DNA of 53,572 bases from Opitutaceae bacterium (lineage in GTDB: Bacteria > Verrucomicrobiota > Verrucomicrobiia > Opitutales > Opitutaceae). This document shows positions 18,185 through 26,936 of this stretch, piece after piece (position 1 is the first letter of the stretch; every line of letters begins with the position of its first letter). The translations under genes and the position numbers were made by a program. The stretch is taken from the NCBI GenBank assembly GCA_018402455.1, contig JAGYIG010000022.1:1-53572 (forward strand), read 5' to 3'. Below the pieces are notes generated by a model. The model was not told the origin of the DNA. It made no database searches and saw nothing but the letters and a program-made list of their open reading frames with translations.

Positions 18185-19366
18185 TCAACCAAGGTCGAGT
18201 TGGGCGCAGATGCGCTCCATCGTCTTGGTCAGCGTATGGTCAGCCAAGGCGCGTTTTTGCCCATTTTGGCGGAGCTTCAGTCGCGTTTCCGGCTCCGCCT
18301 CCAGCCGGTTCACCTTCTCCACCAGTTCCTCCGCGTTCCGATAGGTTTCGATTTCCCGACCGCAATCGTAGAGGTGATCGATTCCTTCCGTCCATTCGGT
18401 CAGGTAACAGGCACCGGCCATCGGAGCTTCAATGTCTCGCAGGCGCGAGTAGGTTTTGATGACCGTGCGGGGGTGACGCGGACTGGGGTAACGGTTGATG
18501 CCGAGACAAACCCGCGCCTCCAGCATGGCTCGCCAGTAGTCCTGATCGGCCACTCCCGGTGCGGCGTAGGGCGCAAAATCGAAACGAGTGGGCGGGGGCG
18601 GATTGAAAGCGGTTGCCAGCTTGTAGCCAAAAGCCCGGAGGCCGTGTTGTTGGATGAACGCCCATTGGTTGGACCATTTGCTTTTGGTCGGCGGAGATTT
18701 CGCCGGCGCGCCTCCGCCGGCCGCCTCTTCGGTCCACCCGGGACCAATTATGTCCACGGCCAACCCCCGCTGGATGCTTTGAGCCAGGAGTTGGGCCCGC
18801 AATTCGTCTCGGCGGCCGATGAACGCCTGTCGGGAGCGCTCGGAGTATTGGGGCTGGCGCAGGGTAGGACTTATCCAGCAGGCCATCGGAGCGTGGAGGT
18901 GCGCCAGTCCCGCCTGCCGATACATTTTTAGCGCTTCAAATTCGGGCACCCAGTTTAAATCGAAGGAGCGAAACGCCGCGGGCACCGTGCGGAACTCCCG
19001 GACGTTGTCGCAAAAAAAGTTAACGGTCGGGATGCCCAACTCCCGCAGCCGAGTGATTCCCGCCGGTAGGATTTGGTTCGGGTAGAGGTATCCCAACAAC
19101 AAATCGATCGGCTGTTGCCGGTGGATTTTTTCCACCGCCGCGACCGCTTTTTCCCAGGTGTTCCGCTGCCACTTCGCGAGTTCGGCGGGCGCGCGGGGTA
19201 GCAGGCCCGAAGCCCAATCCACGTCGTTAATTTCAATCACTTGGTGGCCGGCTTCCTCCAGCCCGGAGTGAAAATACTCCCGCCAAAAACGGTAGGCCGG
19301 AACCGGGTGAGGCACCCCGCCCAGATCTTGATGACAGATCAGCAAAATTCGGAGTCGCGGCTTCAT
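18185..19366 (-). CDS. CgeB-like glycosyltransferase
   Basis: The 393-residue protein starts MKPRLRILLICHQDLGG and resembles CgeB/spore-maturation-type glycosyltransferases with a C-terminal Glyco_trans_1_2-like domain. The N-terminal half includes PIDLLLGYLYPNQILP and VNFFCDNVREF. The C-terminal half has CLGINRYPSPRHPRTVIKTY followed by RLRDIEAPMAGACYLTEWTEG, where family members bind donor. The ATG at 19366 overlaps the preceding stop as ATGA. Substrate is unknown. Confidence 0.75.
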   Translation of the reverse strand: MKPRLRILLICHQDLGGVPHPVPAYRFWREYFHSGLEEAGHQVIEINDVDWASGLLPRAPAELAKWQRNTWEKAVAAVEKIHRQQPIDLLLGYLYPNQILPAGITRLRELGIPTVNFFCDNVREFRTVPAAFRSFDLNWVPEFEALKMYRQAGLAHLHAPMACWISPTLRQPQYSERSRQAFIGRRDELRAQLLAQSIQRGLAVDIIGPGWTEEAAGGGAPAKSPPTKSKWSNQWAFIQQHGLRAFGYKLATAFNPPPPTRFDFAPYAAPGVADQDYWRAMLEARVCLGINRYPSPRHPRTVIKTYSRLRDIEAPMAGACYLTEWTEGIDHLYDCGREIETYRNAEELVEKVNRLEAEPETRLKLRQNGQKRALADHTLTKTMERICAQLDLG

Positions 19367-20328
19367 CGTCGTATTGCCGCCCCCCGCCAGCTCTGCAGGC
19401 GACGGGCAAATTTCCAACCCAGGCCTCGGTCGATGATCCGGAAGAGCTTCCCCCCGGCGGGCCGGATGCGGGACTTTCCCCACTGCTGACTCAATGATTC
19501 CGCTCGTTCCGCAATCTCACGGCATGCCGGATAGCTCGCATGAGCCAGCCGGATGAGGAGGTCCGCCCCGGCCGCCCGGGAGGCGGCCGAATCATCGATC
19601 CGCAACAGGTGTTCCACGCAGGCGGTTTGGGACCGCAGGGCGGAATCCCATGCGGCGGCAGAGGTCGATTTGCTCAGACTCTGCCTCAAATTGGAACGGT
19701 AGTAGGACCGGGCCTCCGGACAAAAAACCACTCCGGCGGAGGCCAGCAAAACCCGGCAAAAAAACTCACCATCATCATTGAGGGTCAGACTTTCGTCCCA
19801 CGGGCCGGCGGCTTCCACCAGGGTCCGCGGCGTGAGCCAGGCGACCGGGGGCATCATTCCTCGACCCGCGAAATTGAGGTGCAGCCACGCGATCGGATTC
19901 ATCGTGCGCCAGTTGTCCTCAGCCGTGATGACGGCTTGCTGCGGATCGTCGCTGAAGCGCCCCCACGGACCACAGGCAATGCTTCGCGGTGGCCTCGTCT
20001 GTAGCGCCAGCAGTTGCCGTTCAATTTTGTCCGCGGCCAACAAATCGTCGGCATCGAGGTATTGAATGTAGTCCCCGCGGGAGAGCCCGAATGCCCGGTT
20101 GCGGGTGGCGGCCGCGCCTTGGTTTTGTTGGGTCACGATCTGGAGACTGACGTCGGCTGGAACCGACATCTTGGTCGCCAGCTCCACCGTCCGATCAGCG
20201 GAACCATCATCCACGAGGACGATTTCCAGTGGCCGGTGGGTTTGGGAAAACACCGAGGTCAGGGTTTCCTCGATCCACGATTCCGCTCGGTAAGCGGGAA
20301 TCAGCACGGAGACCAATGGGCTAGGCAT
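19363..20328 (-). CDS. Glycosyltransferase family 2
   Basis: A 321-residue GT-A inverting glycosyltransferase. The N-terminus has PLVSVLIPAYRAESWIEETL and VLVDDGSADRTVE, which bind the nucleotide. The metal-binding DxD equivalent is YIQYLDADDLL, and a NDDGEFFCRVL segment should hold the catalytic base. The start overlaps the end of the next gene by 8 bp. The frame is intact, marking the edge of the indel-rich patch that begins just upstream. Confidence 0.88.
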   Translation of the reverse strand: MPSPLVSVLIPAYRAESWIEETLTSVFSQTHRPLEIVLVDDGSADRTVELATKMSVPADVSLQIVTQQNQGAAATRNRAFGLSRGDYIQYLDADDLLAADKIERQLLALQTRPPRSIACGPWGRFSDDPQQAVITAEDNWRTMNPIAWLHLNFAGRGMMPPVAWLTPRTLVEAAGPWDESLTLNDDGEFFCRVLLASAGVVFCPEARSYYRSNLRQSLSKSTSAAAWDSALRSQTACVEHLLRIDDSAASRAAGADLLIRLAHASYPACREIAERAESLSQQWGKSRIRPAGGKLFRIIDRGLGWKFARRLQSWRGAAIRR

Positions 20329-21277
20329 GAGCGATGGAGGCGGCCTGTTGCCAGGCTTGGGTGTGGTAAAGGTCCCGCGAGAGGTCCACGTAGTGGTGCA
20401 TGACGGCGGTGGGTTTCGCGACCTCGGCGGCGTCCGGCAACACGAGGTAGTCCTCGCGGGGGGCGACTTCGGCCGGGTGAGGGGAGCGGGCCACGATGAG
20501 TGCGCTCAGCGCCTGCTCCAAGTAGTAGCTGGTTCCCTGTTCCCGGATCAATCGCGAGCTGGCTTGCTCGAGAAAGTCCCAGTCGATCTCACCGGAATTT
20601 AGCCCCATCAGCCCGACGTTGACACACGTGGGAACAGGCCGGCCGGCGATCTTCGTCAGCAGCTCCCGCGGATACCCGTAGTTCTCTTCAATATCGACCG
20701 CGTGCAGGGGACGCTGCGGATCGTCCAACCAATCCACCAGCAGCCGCGGATGGCGCCAAAACAGCAGATCGCTGTCCAGCACCAGTCGCGACCCGTTTCC
20801 GGGGAGATGCACATCAATCAGTTTGCGAATGTGCGGGTAGTTCAGCCAGCGCTCCCGCAGACACGGAAACTGCGCCAGCGGGAGTTTCTGTTCCAAGCGG
20901 TCCACCAGCGTTTGATGGGGGTGAAGGATCGCGTTGGTGAATTTTTCCCGCAGCAGATCGGCGGCGTAGGGCACCATCTTCCTGTTGCCGTGTAAATTTC
21001 AGGAACCAAGGGGCGCTGGGATCCAGTGGCCAGGGTGCGGAGACAGAACACGGTCTGTAGGCAAATTTTCTCCCGCTGAGCAGGTGCACGTGGAGCGGGG
21101 GCTGGCTGGAATCGGGCGACGTCACCGGTGGCAGCATCGCTGCCGTGGCGTTTGCATCTGCTTTGGCCATGCCGCACCCGCCACTGGCTGACGGGGCCAC
21201 CACGCCGAATCGAATCCTTCACGGTCGATACCGGTAGATACCAAAAGCGGTAGAGTAACTTTCCGGTTGTGGCTCAT
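20321..21277 (-). pseudogene. Nucleotide-diphospho-sugar transferase-like protein, frameshifted in its 5' third
   Basis: The intact 218-residue part (20321-20977) carries a GT-A-like metal motif in RLVLDSDLLFWRHP, plus CVNVGLMGLNSGE and a C-terminal MHHYVDLSRDLYHTQAW. Its upstream third continues in two other frames: PPLHVHLLSGRKFAY in one, then QTVFCLRTLATGSQ and RPLVPEIYTATG in another, then MVPYAADLLREKF in the main frame. The joins are near 21055 and 20980 and each needs one base. The ATG at 21277 overlaps the preceding stop as ATGA and is the probable start, needing at least one more indel. The family is typical of GT8-like putative transferases of about 320 residues. Because no stop mutations are seen, only indels, the break may be a sequence error. 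Confidence 0.65.
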
Positions 21278-22267
21278 GACAGGTCGGCTCTGCCTTCAAA
21301 ACAATACCGCAGGCGCCGAACCACGAATGCGGCCGCCGGGGACGACCAGGCTCGGTAGGTGAACCAGCCCGCCCCTTTCGGAGGGGCACCGTCCAACGGG
21401 GAATGGCGCTCCAGGGGCATGCCCGGTAGATGGCGAGCACCCGCACCCACGAGCGTTGGATGCCGCGGTTGAGTCGTTCCAGATACCGTTCGCCGCGCGG
21501 GCGGTATCATGTGGGTGAAGAAGGTCCGGGAAATAGGCCACCTTCCCCCGTTTCTAAGGCCGTGAACACCATGTCGTTGTCCCCCGGAGGTCAGCTCGCG
21601 CCCCGACGGTCCAGGGCCGCGGCGCTGATTCGATCCGGCCACATCGGCGGCATACTGTTGGGCGGACGTCGGCGGATGCACAAACCGGCGCCGACCGAGC
21701 GAAGAGGGGCCATGGGGCCTGGGGGTTCCCGTCGGCGCAAAAAGCGGGTGTCGCCGTGACTTCAACGCCAGCAACCCTTCGCAAATTCCTCCGCCCAGTC
21801 CGGGGCGGTTGCTCATATTGGGGCCGAATGATTCCCCCCGCCACCGCGAGGGCGGGATCTGGGCGAAGTAGGTCTGCACCCTCGACAAAACGAGGGATCA
21901 AGCACGTTGTCGTCAGGTGCAAAACAACCATCAGGACCTCGCCTTGTGCTTCCCGGATGCTCTTCAGCCGCGCCGCGGTGAGGCCCGGGTTCGGTTCCAC
22001 CACCACCCGGAGGTTCTGAGCGCGACCGGCAGCGGGCTCGGTTGAGCGGCGGGGATGATCCGTTATCAACCAACAGGGTTTCCCATTCGAGGCCGGCAGG
22101 CTTTGGTGCTGCAAGGCCCGGAGGGTCTGCTCGAGCCTTCCGGCGTGCGGATTGCGCGTGCAAATTATGACGGAGAGGTAACCTATGAGGCCAAATGGCT
22201 GGACTTCACCTTGAGCCGCCGGCGGGGGCGTGGTCTGCATCAGTTCGGGTGCGGAGGGTTCGTTCAT
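21274..22267 (-). pseudogene. Glycosyltransferase family 2, broken by many indels
   Basis: The start at ATG 22267 overlaps the previous TGA as ATGA and reads MNEPSAPELMQTTPP, then YLSVIICTRNPHAGRLEQTL, a clear GT2 N-terminus. Similarity then hops frames: WETLLVDNGSSPPLN, NLRVVVEPNPGLTAARLKSI, FAPDDNVLDPSF (the DxD region), GADLLRPDPALAVAGGIIRP, and finally RYLERLNRGIQRSWVRVLA and FTYRAWSSPAAAFVVRRL at the C-terminus before the stop at 21274. At least six one-base indels are needed. A GT2 of about 330 residues is the clear ancestor. Loss of function versus sequence error cannot be settled here, though the lack of substitution-type stops favours error. Confidence 0.65.
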
Positions 22268-23291
22268 CCAAAGTGTGATGCTTGGGCAGGATGCGTTGCG
22301 CATCCGGCGGAGCAACCACGCCACCGGCAAGGTTCGAAGAAGACGCGCGGCGGCCCGAAACGAAGCGGTGTCACCGCTCGAAGTGGCGGCGGTCCGCGCG
22401 GTTCGCCAAAGCTTCAAATAGCGTTTTTGCAGGTCTCGAGGCATGCCAGCTGGCGCCGCCATGAACCAAAAGCGCGGGCGGCCACCAGACTGCGCGCGCC
22501 GCCGCCGCCAGCGGCCCCGGCGGGGTGTCGGCAATGAAGTGTTCCATGACCGACAGGGATGCGATCCCGAGTTTTTCCCACTGATCGGTGAGCCTTCCCT
22601 GAGGGTGACGCCCGACAATGGCATGCGGTCCGGGAATCCGTTTGATCGTGATCGGTATCACGGCTGCCTTGTGATAAAACCAGATTTCGGCGACGGGATT
22701 GAAGCTGCTCCGCGGCGGAAAAGCGGACTGCGCCAGGACCCGCCGGAGAAAATCGGTCCGAAACACCGGGGCGTGGGGCGCCGGCTGGAGGTTGATAAAA
22801 AAGTCGGCGGAATCACGTGCTTCGGGGTAGGGGGTGTCGGGCACGGGAGGTCGGATGGGGCGACCCGTCGCGTCCACCTCCACCGACGCAACATCGGTGT
22901 AGGTGACCTCCGCTTGGCCGGACCGCATGGCCTCGATATGCAAGCCCAGCTTCTCCCGGGAAATGAAGTCGTCGGAATCGAGGAATAATACCAGCGGCGC
23001 CCGGACCACCTCCAACCCGGCAAGGCGGGCAAACAGCAGGCCTTGATTGGGCTGCGTGATGAGTTGATCGATGCCCGACGCCTCTCCGCGGAGGGTCGTT
23101 TCGACCGGGGGACTGGATCCGTCATCAACGACAATGGTTTCGATACGCCAACCGGAGCTGGCTTGCTGCACCGATGCCAATGTGCGGCGGAGCAGGGCGG
23201 TCCGGTTGAAGCTCGGAATCACCACCGAAAGGTCCGGGGTCGGGCCGTTCGCCGCAGCCGTCGCCATGGTGCTTTGCCCCGGCTGCATCAT
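22264..23291 (-). pseudogene. Glycosyltransferase family 2, frameshifted in its C-terminal quarter
   Basis: The first ~270 residues are intact: PDLSVVIPSFNRTALLRRTL, VVDDGSSPP, and the DxD-like LFLDSDDFIS. The start ATG at 23291 overlaps the FkbM stop as ATGA. After TPPGPLAAAAR the open frame becomes implausible and ends at 22371. The family-typical tail FWFMAAPAGMPRDLQKRYLK followed by LWRTARTAATSSGDTASF continues in another frame from about 22470. A second indel before 22300 would bring it to the TGA at 22264, which overlaps the next ATG. The role is addition of one sugar; the frameshifts are probably sequence errors. Confidence 0.7.
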
Positions 23292-24094
23292 CGCCGCCAG
23301 GCCCGCAAGGTGAGCATGTTTCCTGATTGAGCCAAATCTCCCCCCTCGGACCCCGGATGGAAGACGCCGGCGGCGGAAAGCCGGTAGGAGAATCCCGCGG
23401 CGGTCAGGGTCGCGAGGATCTCCTGAAACCGCGGAGGTTCGGGGTTCGCGGGCCAATGGTGCAGTTCCAAAAACATCTGGCGGACTTGGGTCAGGGCGCC
23501 GTGTTGTTGCAGGTGGGCCAGTAGATCATATTCGGCTCCCTCCACGTCGAGTTTCAGAAAATCGATGGGCGCATCGAAATAATCGAGGATATCCACACAG
23601 GGCAGTTTGGTCGGAAGATCGGCTTGGATATTGCCGCTGTCGTCCCCCGTGGCATTGAACCCGATTTCGCCGGTTCGCACCCAAGCCGCGGCGGCCACCA
23701 CGGCCGTGCGGTGGTCGCCCGCCCGCGTGAGATTGTCCTGCAGAATTTGAGCGATTTTCGGATCCGCTTCGAATGTTGTGATGGATGCTTGCGGGTGCAT
23801 TTCCCGGAACCGGAGAGCCGCGATTCCCATATTTCCTCCAACATCCAAAATGCGAGGAGTGGGGTTGGCGGTTTCGAAGTCATAGACGCCCTGCAGGTAG
23901 ATTTCGGCGAGTTGATAGTAGAGCGAAGGGCCATCGGCATAACGGAGTCGATGGCCTCGCCAGGTCACTTCACCCGGACGTGATTTAGGCCGGCGCAGCA
24001 GGGGCAGGAGCCTTTCCAATTGGGCCCGATCATCCGTGCGTCCCATCAGCCGGAGGGAACGCCACCGGTCGCCGAAGAAGAGGGCGAGGTTCAT
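23288..24094 (-). CDS. FkbM family SAM-dependent methyltransferase
   Basis: This 268-residue methyltransferase has the SAM motif RILDVGGNMGIAALRF, the acidic loop TTFEADPKI and the FkbM signature FLKLDVEGAEYDLLAHL. It is a second FkbM enzyme in the locus, distinct from the one at 17402, so two different positions on the glycan may be methylated. The start is the ATG at 24094. The stop overlaps the next ATG as ATGA. A 55-bp gap separates it from the acetyltransferase gene upstream. Confidence 0.86.
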   Translation of the reverse strand: MNLALFFGDRWRSLRLMGRTDDRAQLERLLPLLRRPKSRPGEVTWRGHRLRYADGPSLYYQLAEIYLQGVYDFETANPTPRILDVGGNMGIAALRFREMHPQASITTFEADPKIAQILQDNLTRAGDHRTAVVAAAAWVRTGEIGFNATGDDSGNIQADLPTKLPCVDILDYFDAPIDFLKLDVEGAEYDLLAHLQQHGALTQVRQMFLELHHWPANPEPPRFQEILATLTAAGFSYRLSAAGVFHPGSEGGDLAQSGNMLTLRAWRR

Positions 24095-24149
24095 TTTAAT
24101 ATTTGAGGTCTTGGGGGCTCGGCTCGGCTCGGCATAGGTCCGGAAAAAA

Positions 24150-24728
24150 TTATGCTTTTCCCGAATTTTCGCCGCTGGCTTCCGTTTCCCGCCGACCCTT
24201 CAGGCGAGCCGGCACGCCCATGGCGATACTTCCAGGCGGAAGATCGGTGGTCACCACCGCCCCCGCGCCCACCACGGCGCCATCGCCAATGGTGACCCCG
24301 CCGAGCACGGTCACGCCCGCGCCGAGCCAGACATCGCGGCCGATGCGGGTGGGCTTGAGGATGTCCGGTTCCCCGCGGATGGACCGGTCCATCGACGGGA
24401 CGGTGTGCTCCGAGGACAGGATGCGGCAGTGCATGGAAATGAGCGTATCGTCGTCGATTTGAACACCCCCGTGTCCGTAAATCACGGTGTAGGGACCAAG
24501 AAAAACATTACGGCCAAGACAGATGGAGCCCCCGAATGCGTTCAGCACCACACCTTGTTCGATCCAAGCTCCCGGCCCGAGGGTGAGATTTCCCATGGCA
24601 TTTGCCCCGGCCGCTCCCCGGTGCCAGTCGATCCCTGCACCGAGATAACGCGGCGGAGCCAGATGGGCGCCAATCATCCGACTACGCAACCGGCGACCAA
24701 ACTGGACGAGGTGATGGAGCGGGGTCAT
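24150..24728 (-). CDS. Hexapeptide-repeat acyltransferase (WbbJ/maltose O-acetyltransferase type)
   Basis: A 192-residue left-handed beta-helix acetyltransferase. Coils run from NLTLGPGAWIEQGVVLNAFG onward. The catalytic His is expected in LISMHCRILSSEHT. The C-terminal coils IGRDVWLGAGVTVLGGVTIG and GDGAVVGAGAVVTTDLPPGS end in the usual GVPARLK capping segment. It should O-acetylate a sugar using acetyl-CoA. It begins 4 bp after a possible 40-codon ORF. It is the second acetyltransferase of the locus. Confidence 0.87.
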   Translation of the reverse strand: MTPLHHLVQFGRRLRSRMIGAHLAPPRYLGAGIDWHRGAAGANAMGNLTLGPGAWIEQGVVLNAFGGSICLGRNVFLGPYTVIYGHGGVQIDDDTLISMHCRILSSEHTVPSMDRSIRGEPDILKPTRIGRDVWLGAGVTVLGGVTIGDGAVVGAGAVVTTDLPPGSIAMGVPARLKGRRETEASGENSGKA

Positions 24729-24732
24729 TGGA

Positions 24733-24855
24733 TCAGCGGCCCGTCAGGGTCGTTGGCCGGGAGCTGCGCTGCCAACCCGACCGGGATGGCCGAACGAAGA
24801 GCTTAAGCAGACCGACCAAGATCGGGAGCATGATATTTCGAATTAGGTTAGCCAT
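24733..24855 (-). CDS. Possible 40-residue hydrophobic peptide
   Basis: This short frame starts at the ATG at 24855 with MANLIRNIMLPILVGLLKLF and continues with a basic tail (VRPSRSGWQRSSRPTTLTGR) to the TGA at 24733. The first 20 residues could form a short membrane or amphipathic helix. A weak AAGAG lies upstream. It sits 4 bp before the acetyltransferase start and just downstream of the carbamoyltransferase. O-carbamoyltransferase genes in other bacteria often neighbour tiny membrane proteins (SxtJ, DUF5989), but I do not see a match. It could be chance. Confidence 0.35.
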   Translation of the reverse strand: MANLIRNIMLPILVGLLKLFVRPSRSGWQRSSRPTTLTGR

Positions 24856-25005
24856 GAGTTGACTCTTACTTGTTTTATTTGGCCCTCAAGATGGGCGCAG
24901 GCGATAGCCATCAGCGCCTGTCAACTTGATTCAAGATTGTCCTACCGTCCTTGGGGAAGTGCCTGAGATTGATTCGGGTCACCCGGCTGGGGTGGAGCCG
25001 GTGGT

Positions 25006-26808
25006 TCAGGCGGATTGACTGAATTGGTTTAGCCACCGCTGTTTCTCCGCGCGTGTTTTCTCGTTGGGATTGCGATAGACCTCGTCGTTGAGGACGAGGA
25101 GGTCGATGTCGGTATTGACGAAACACTCCCACCCTTCGGCAGCGGTGCGGACGATGGGCTGCCCGGCGACATTGAACGACGTGTTGATCAAAATCGGCAC
25201 GTTGGTGAGCCGATGGAAGGCGGTGATGAACTGATGGAAATCTGGATGGACGGACGGGCGAACCGTTTGTAACCGAGCGGAAAAATCCACGTGAATGACA
25301 CTCGGCAGGTCACAGCGTGGAAAATCCAGACGCTCCCGTAGTGAGGCAAAGGTGTCGGGTATCTCGTGGCGCAGCTCTGCCCGCAGAGTGGAGGTGTAAT
25401 TCATGTAGTCAGATTCCGCTGTGCTATCGAACCATTCGCCCACGTGTTCCGCCAATATCGCCGGAGCGAAGGGGCGAAAAGATTCCCTGAATTTTACCGC
25501 GAGATTTAAGCGGGACTGCATCCCTGGAGCCCGAGGATCGGCGAGAATGGTGCGCGCACCCAAAGCGCGGGCGCCGAGTTCCATCCCCCCGCGCACCACC
25601 GCGACGATTTTTTCCTCGGCCAACTGGGCCGCGATAAAATCATGGAGTTTGCCCTCATAGGACACTTGGAACGGGCGTGCTTTCGCCGGGGCGGGGCCGG
25701 GAAGTGACCCCAGGTAGAAGCCCCGGGTTTGCGGCCGATAGGACTGGCCGGGATGGAACTGCCGTTCGTGAAACAGCGCCGCACCCAGACCTGACCCCAT
25801 GTCGCCTCCAACGGGTGAGTTGTAAAGCTCATCAAAAATCCCGTTTGCCCGTAGTTTGCCGGCCGCCACACAGTTTTGGGCGCATCCGCCGCAAAAGAGG
25901 AGGTTGGTTTCGCCGGTCGCGGAGCGCACAAATCGAGCCATCTTCTCGATTTCGCGTTCGAAGATGAATTGAAGTGACGATGCGAAATCGATGTGAGTTT
26001 GGGTTAGGGTCTCCTCCTTCGCCCGCGGAGAGATCCCCACTTGCTCACCGATCTCGGGCAGGGCCTCCATCAACGACGGCCAAGTGAAACGAACCGGCAA
26101 TTTCAGTCGAAAGCCTCCGTTCTCATCGGTTTCAAACAGGGACTCCAACTGCGGGACGAATCGGGGGATCCCGTAAGGCGCCAATCCCATGACCTTGTAT
26201 TCGGAGCCAAAAGACTGGAAACCCAGCAGGTAGGTCACGAGCGTGTAGAACATTCCCAAGCCGTTTTCATACGGCTGCTCCCACTGGATGCGCACGTCGT
26301 TGTCATCGATTACCCCCGCACTGACCGAGTAATCCTCGCCTCTGCCATCGACGCAAAGAAACGCCGCCCGCTGGAAGGGAGAACTGTGAAACGCTCCGAC
26401 CACATGTGACAAGTGATGCCACGCGTGCTGAAATTTCGCCTGCGGCATGAGGGCCCGAGCCTGTTGATGATAAAGGCAGCCCACGCCCTCCGGCAGCAAC
26501 CGACTCAACCAGCGGCTGAGGACACTACCTCGGCGCTGGCTTTGATTGAAAAGCTGAGCCTGCAGTCCCTTTTCCGCAAATACCACCGTCTGAACGTCGT
26601 TCGTTTTCAGTCCGGCGAAGTTCAAACAATCGTCGATGGCTTGATGGGGAAATGAACCATCGTGTTTGACCCGGGTGAACCTTTCTTCCTGCGCGGCGGC
26701 AACGAGTTCACCGTCGACGAGCAGCGCCGCGTTGGCATCGTGGCCCAGCAGACCGCCAATTCCGAGAGTTACGCGGGGGGAGCTTAAGTGCGTGCTATCG
26801 GTTTTCAT
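25006..26808 (-). CDS. NodU/CmcH/TobZ-type O-carbamoyltransferase
   Basis: This 600-residue enzyme transfers a carbamoyl group from carbamoyl phosphate, via carbamoyl-AMP, to a sugar hydroxyl. The N-terminal Kae1-like half starts TLGIGGLLGHDANAALLVDG and has the iron-binding HHLSH motif, CVDGRGEDYSV and LLFCGGCAQNC. The C-terminal half carries LGARALGARTILADPRAP and the family-terminal PILINTSFNVAGQPIVRT. I use the ATG at 26808; a longer reading to 26844 is less family-like. It follows a possible 33-codon ORF by 13 bp. Its product predicts an O-carbamoylated glycan, analogous to NodU-modified Nod factors. Confidence 0.92.
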   Translation of the reverse strand: MKTDSTHLSSPRVTLGIGGLLGHDANAALLVDGELVAAAQEERFTRVKHDGSFPHQAIDDCLNFAGLKTNDVQTVVFAEKGLQAQLFNQSQRRGSVLSRWLSRLLPEGVGCLYHQQARALMPQAKFQHAWHHLSHVVGAFHSSPFQRAAFLCVDGRGEDYSVSAGVIDDNDVRIQWEQPYENGLGMFYTLVTYLLGFQSFGSEYKVMGLAPYGIPRFVPQLESLFETDENGGFRLKLPVRFTWPSLMEALPEIGEQVGISPRAKEETLTQTHIDFASSLQFIFEREIEKMARFVRSATGETNLLFCGGCAQNCVAAGKLRANGIFDELYNSPVGGDMGSGLGAALFHERQFHPGQSYRPQTRGFYLGSLPGPAPAKARPFQVSYEGKLHDFIAAQLAEEKIVAVVRGGMELGARALGARTILADPRAPGMQSRLNLAVKFRESFRPFAPAILAEHVGEWFDSTAESDYMNYTSTLRAELRHEIPDTFASLRERLDFPRCDLPSVIHVDFSARLQTVRPSVHPDFHQFITAFHRLTNVPILINTSFNVAGQPIVRTAAEGWECFVNTDIDLLVLNDEVYRNPNEKTRAEKQRWLNQFSQSA

Positions 26809-26821
26809 CAGACCGGCGCAG

Positions 26822-26923
26822 TCAATCACCGAGGGTGCGGCCACCGAGCAGGGTCACGTCCACGCCGAGCACTTTGAGCCGCACGGCGCGGAGTTGGGTT
26901 AAAAAATGGGCGATGGGACTCAT
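26822..26923 (-). CDS. Possible 33-residue peptide upstream of the carbamoyltransferase
   Basis: The frame from ATG 26923 to TGA 26822 reads MSPIAHFLTQLRAVRLKVLG and then VDVTLLGGRTLGD. It fits the gap between the GT2 stop and the carbamoyltransferase start with 13 bp on each side, which is why I list it. There is no convincing ribosome-binding site and no recognised family. It may instead be a remnant of a longer gene or a chance frame. Confidence 0.25.
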   Translation of the reverse strand: MSPIAHFLTQLRAVRLKVLGVDVTLLGGRTLGD

Positions 26924-26936
26924 GGAGATTTCCGGA

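Noticed and set aside
21554..22624. A 356-residue intact protein
   Set aside because: It joins the tail of one GT2 to the head of the next by frameshift readthrough; neither part is complete in this frame.
24890..24935. Promoter or terminator in the gap after the carbamoyltransferase gene
   Set aside because: CAGGCG/CGCCTG and CTTGATTCAAG palindromes are present, but no T run and no -10/-35 pair with good spacing; nothing firm to call.
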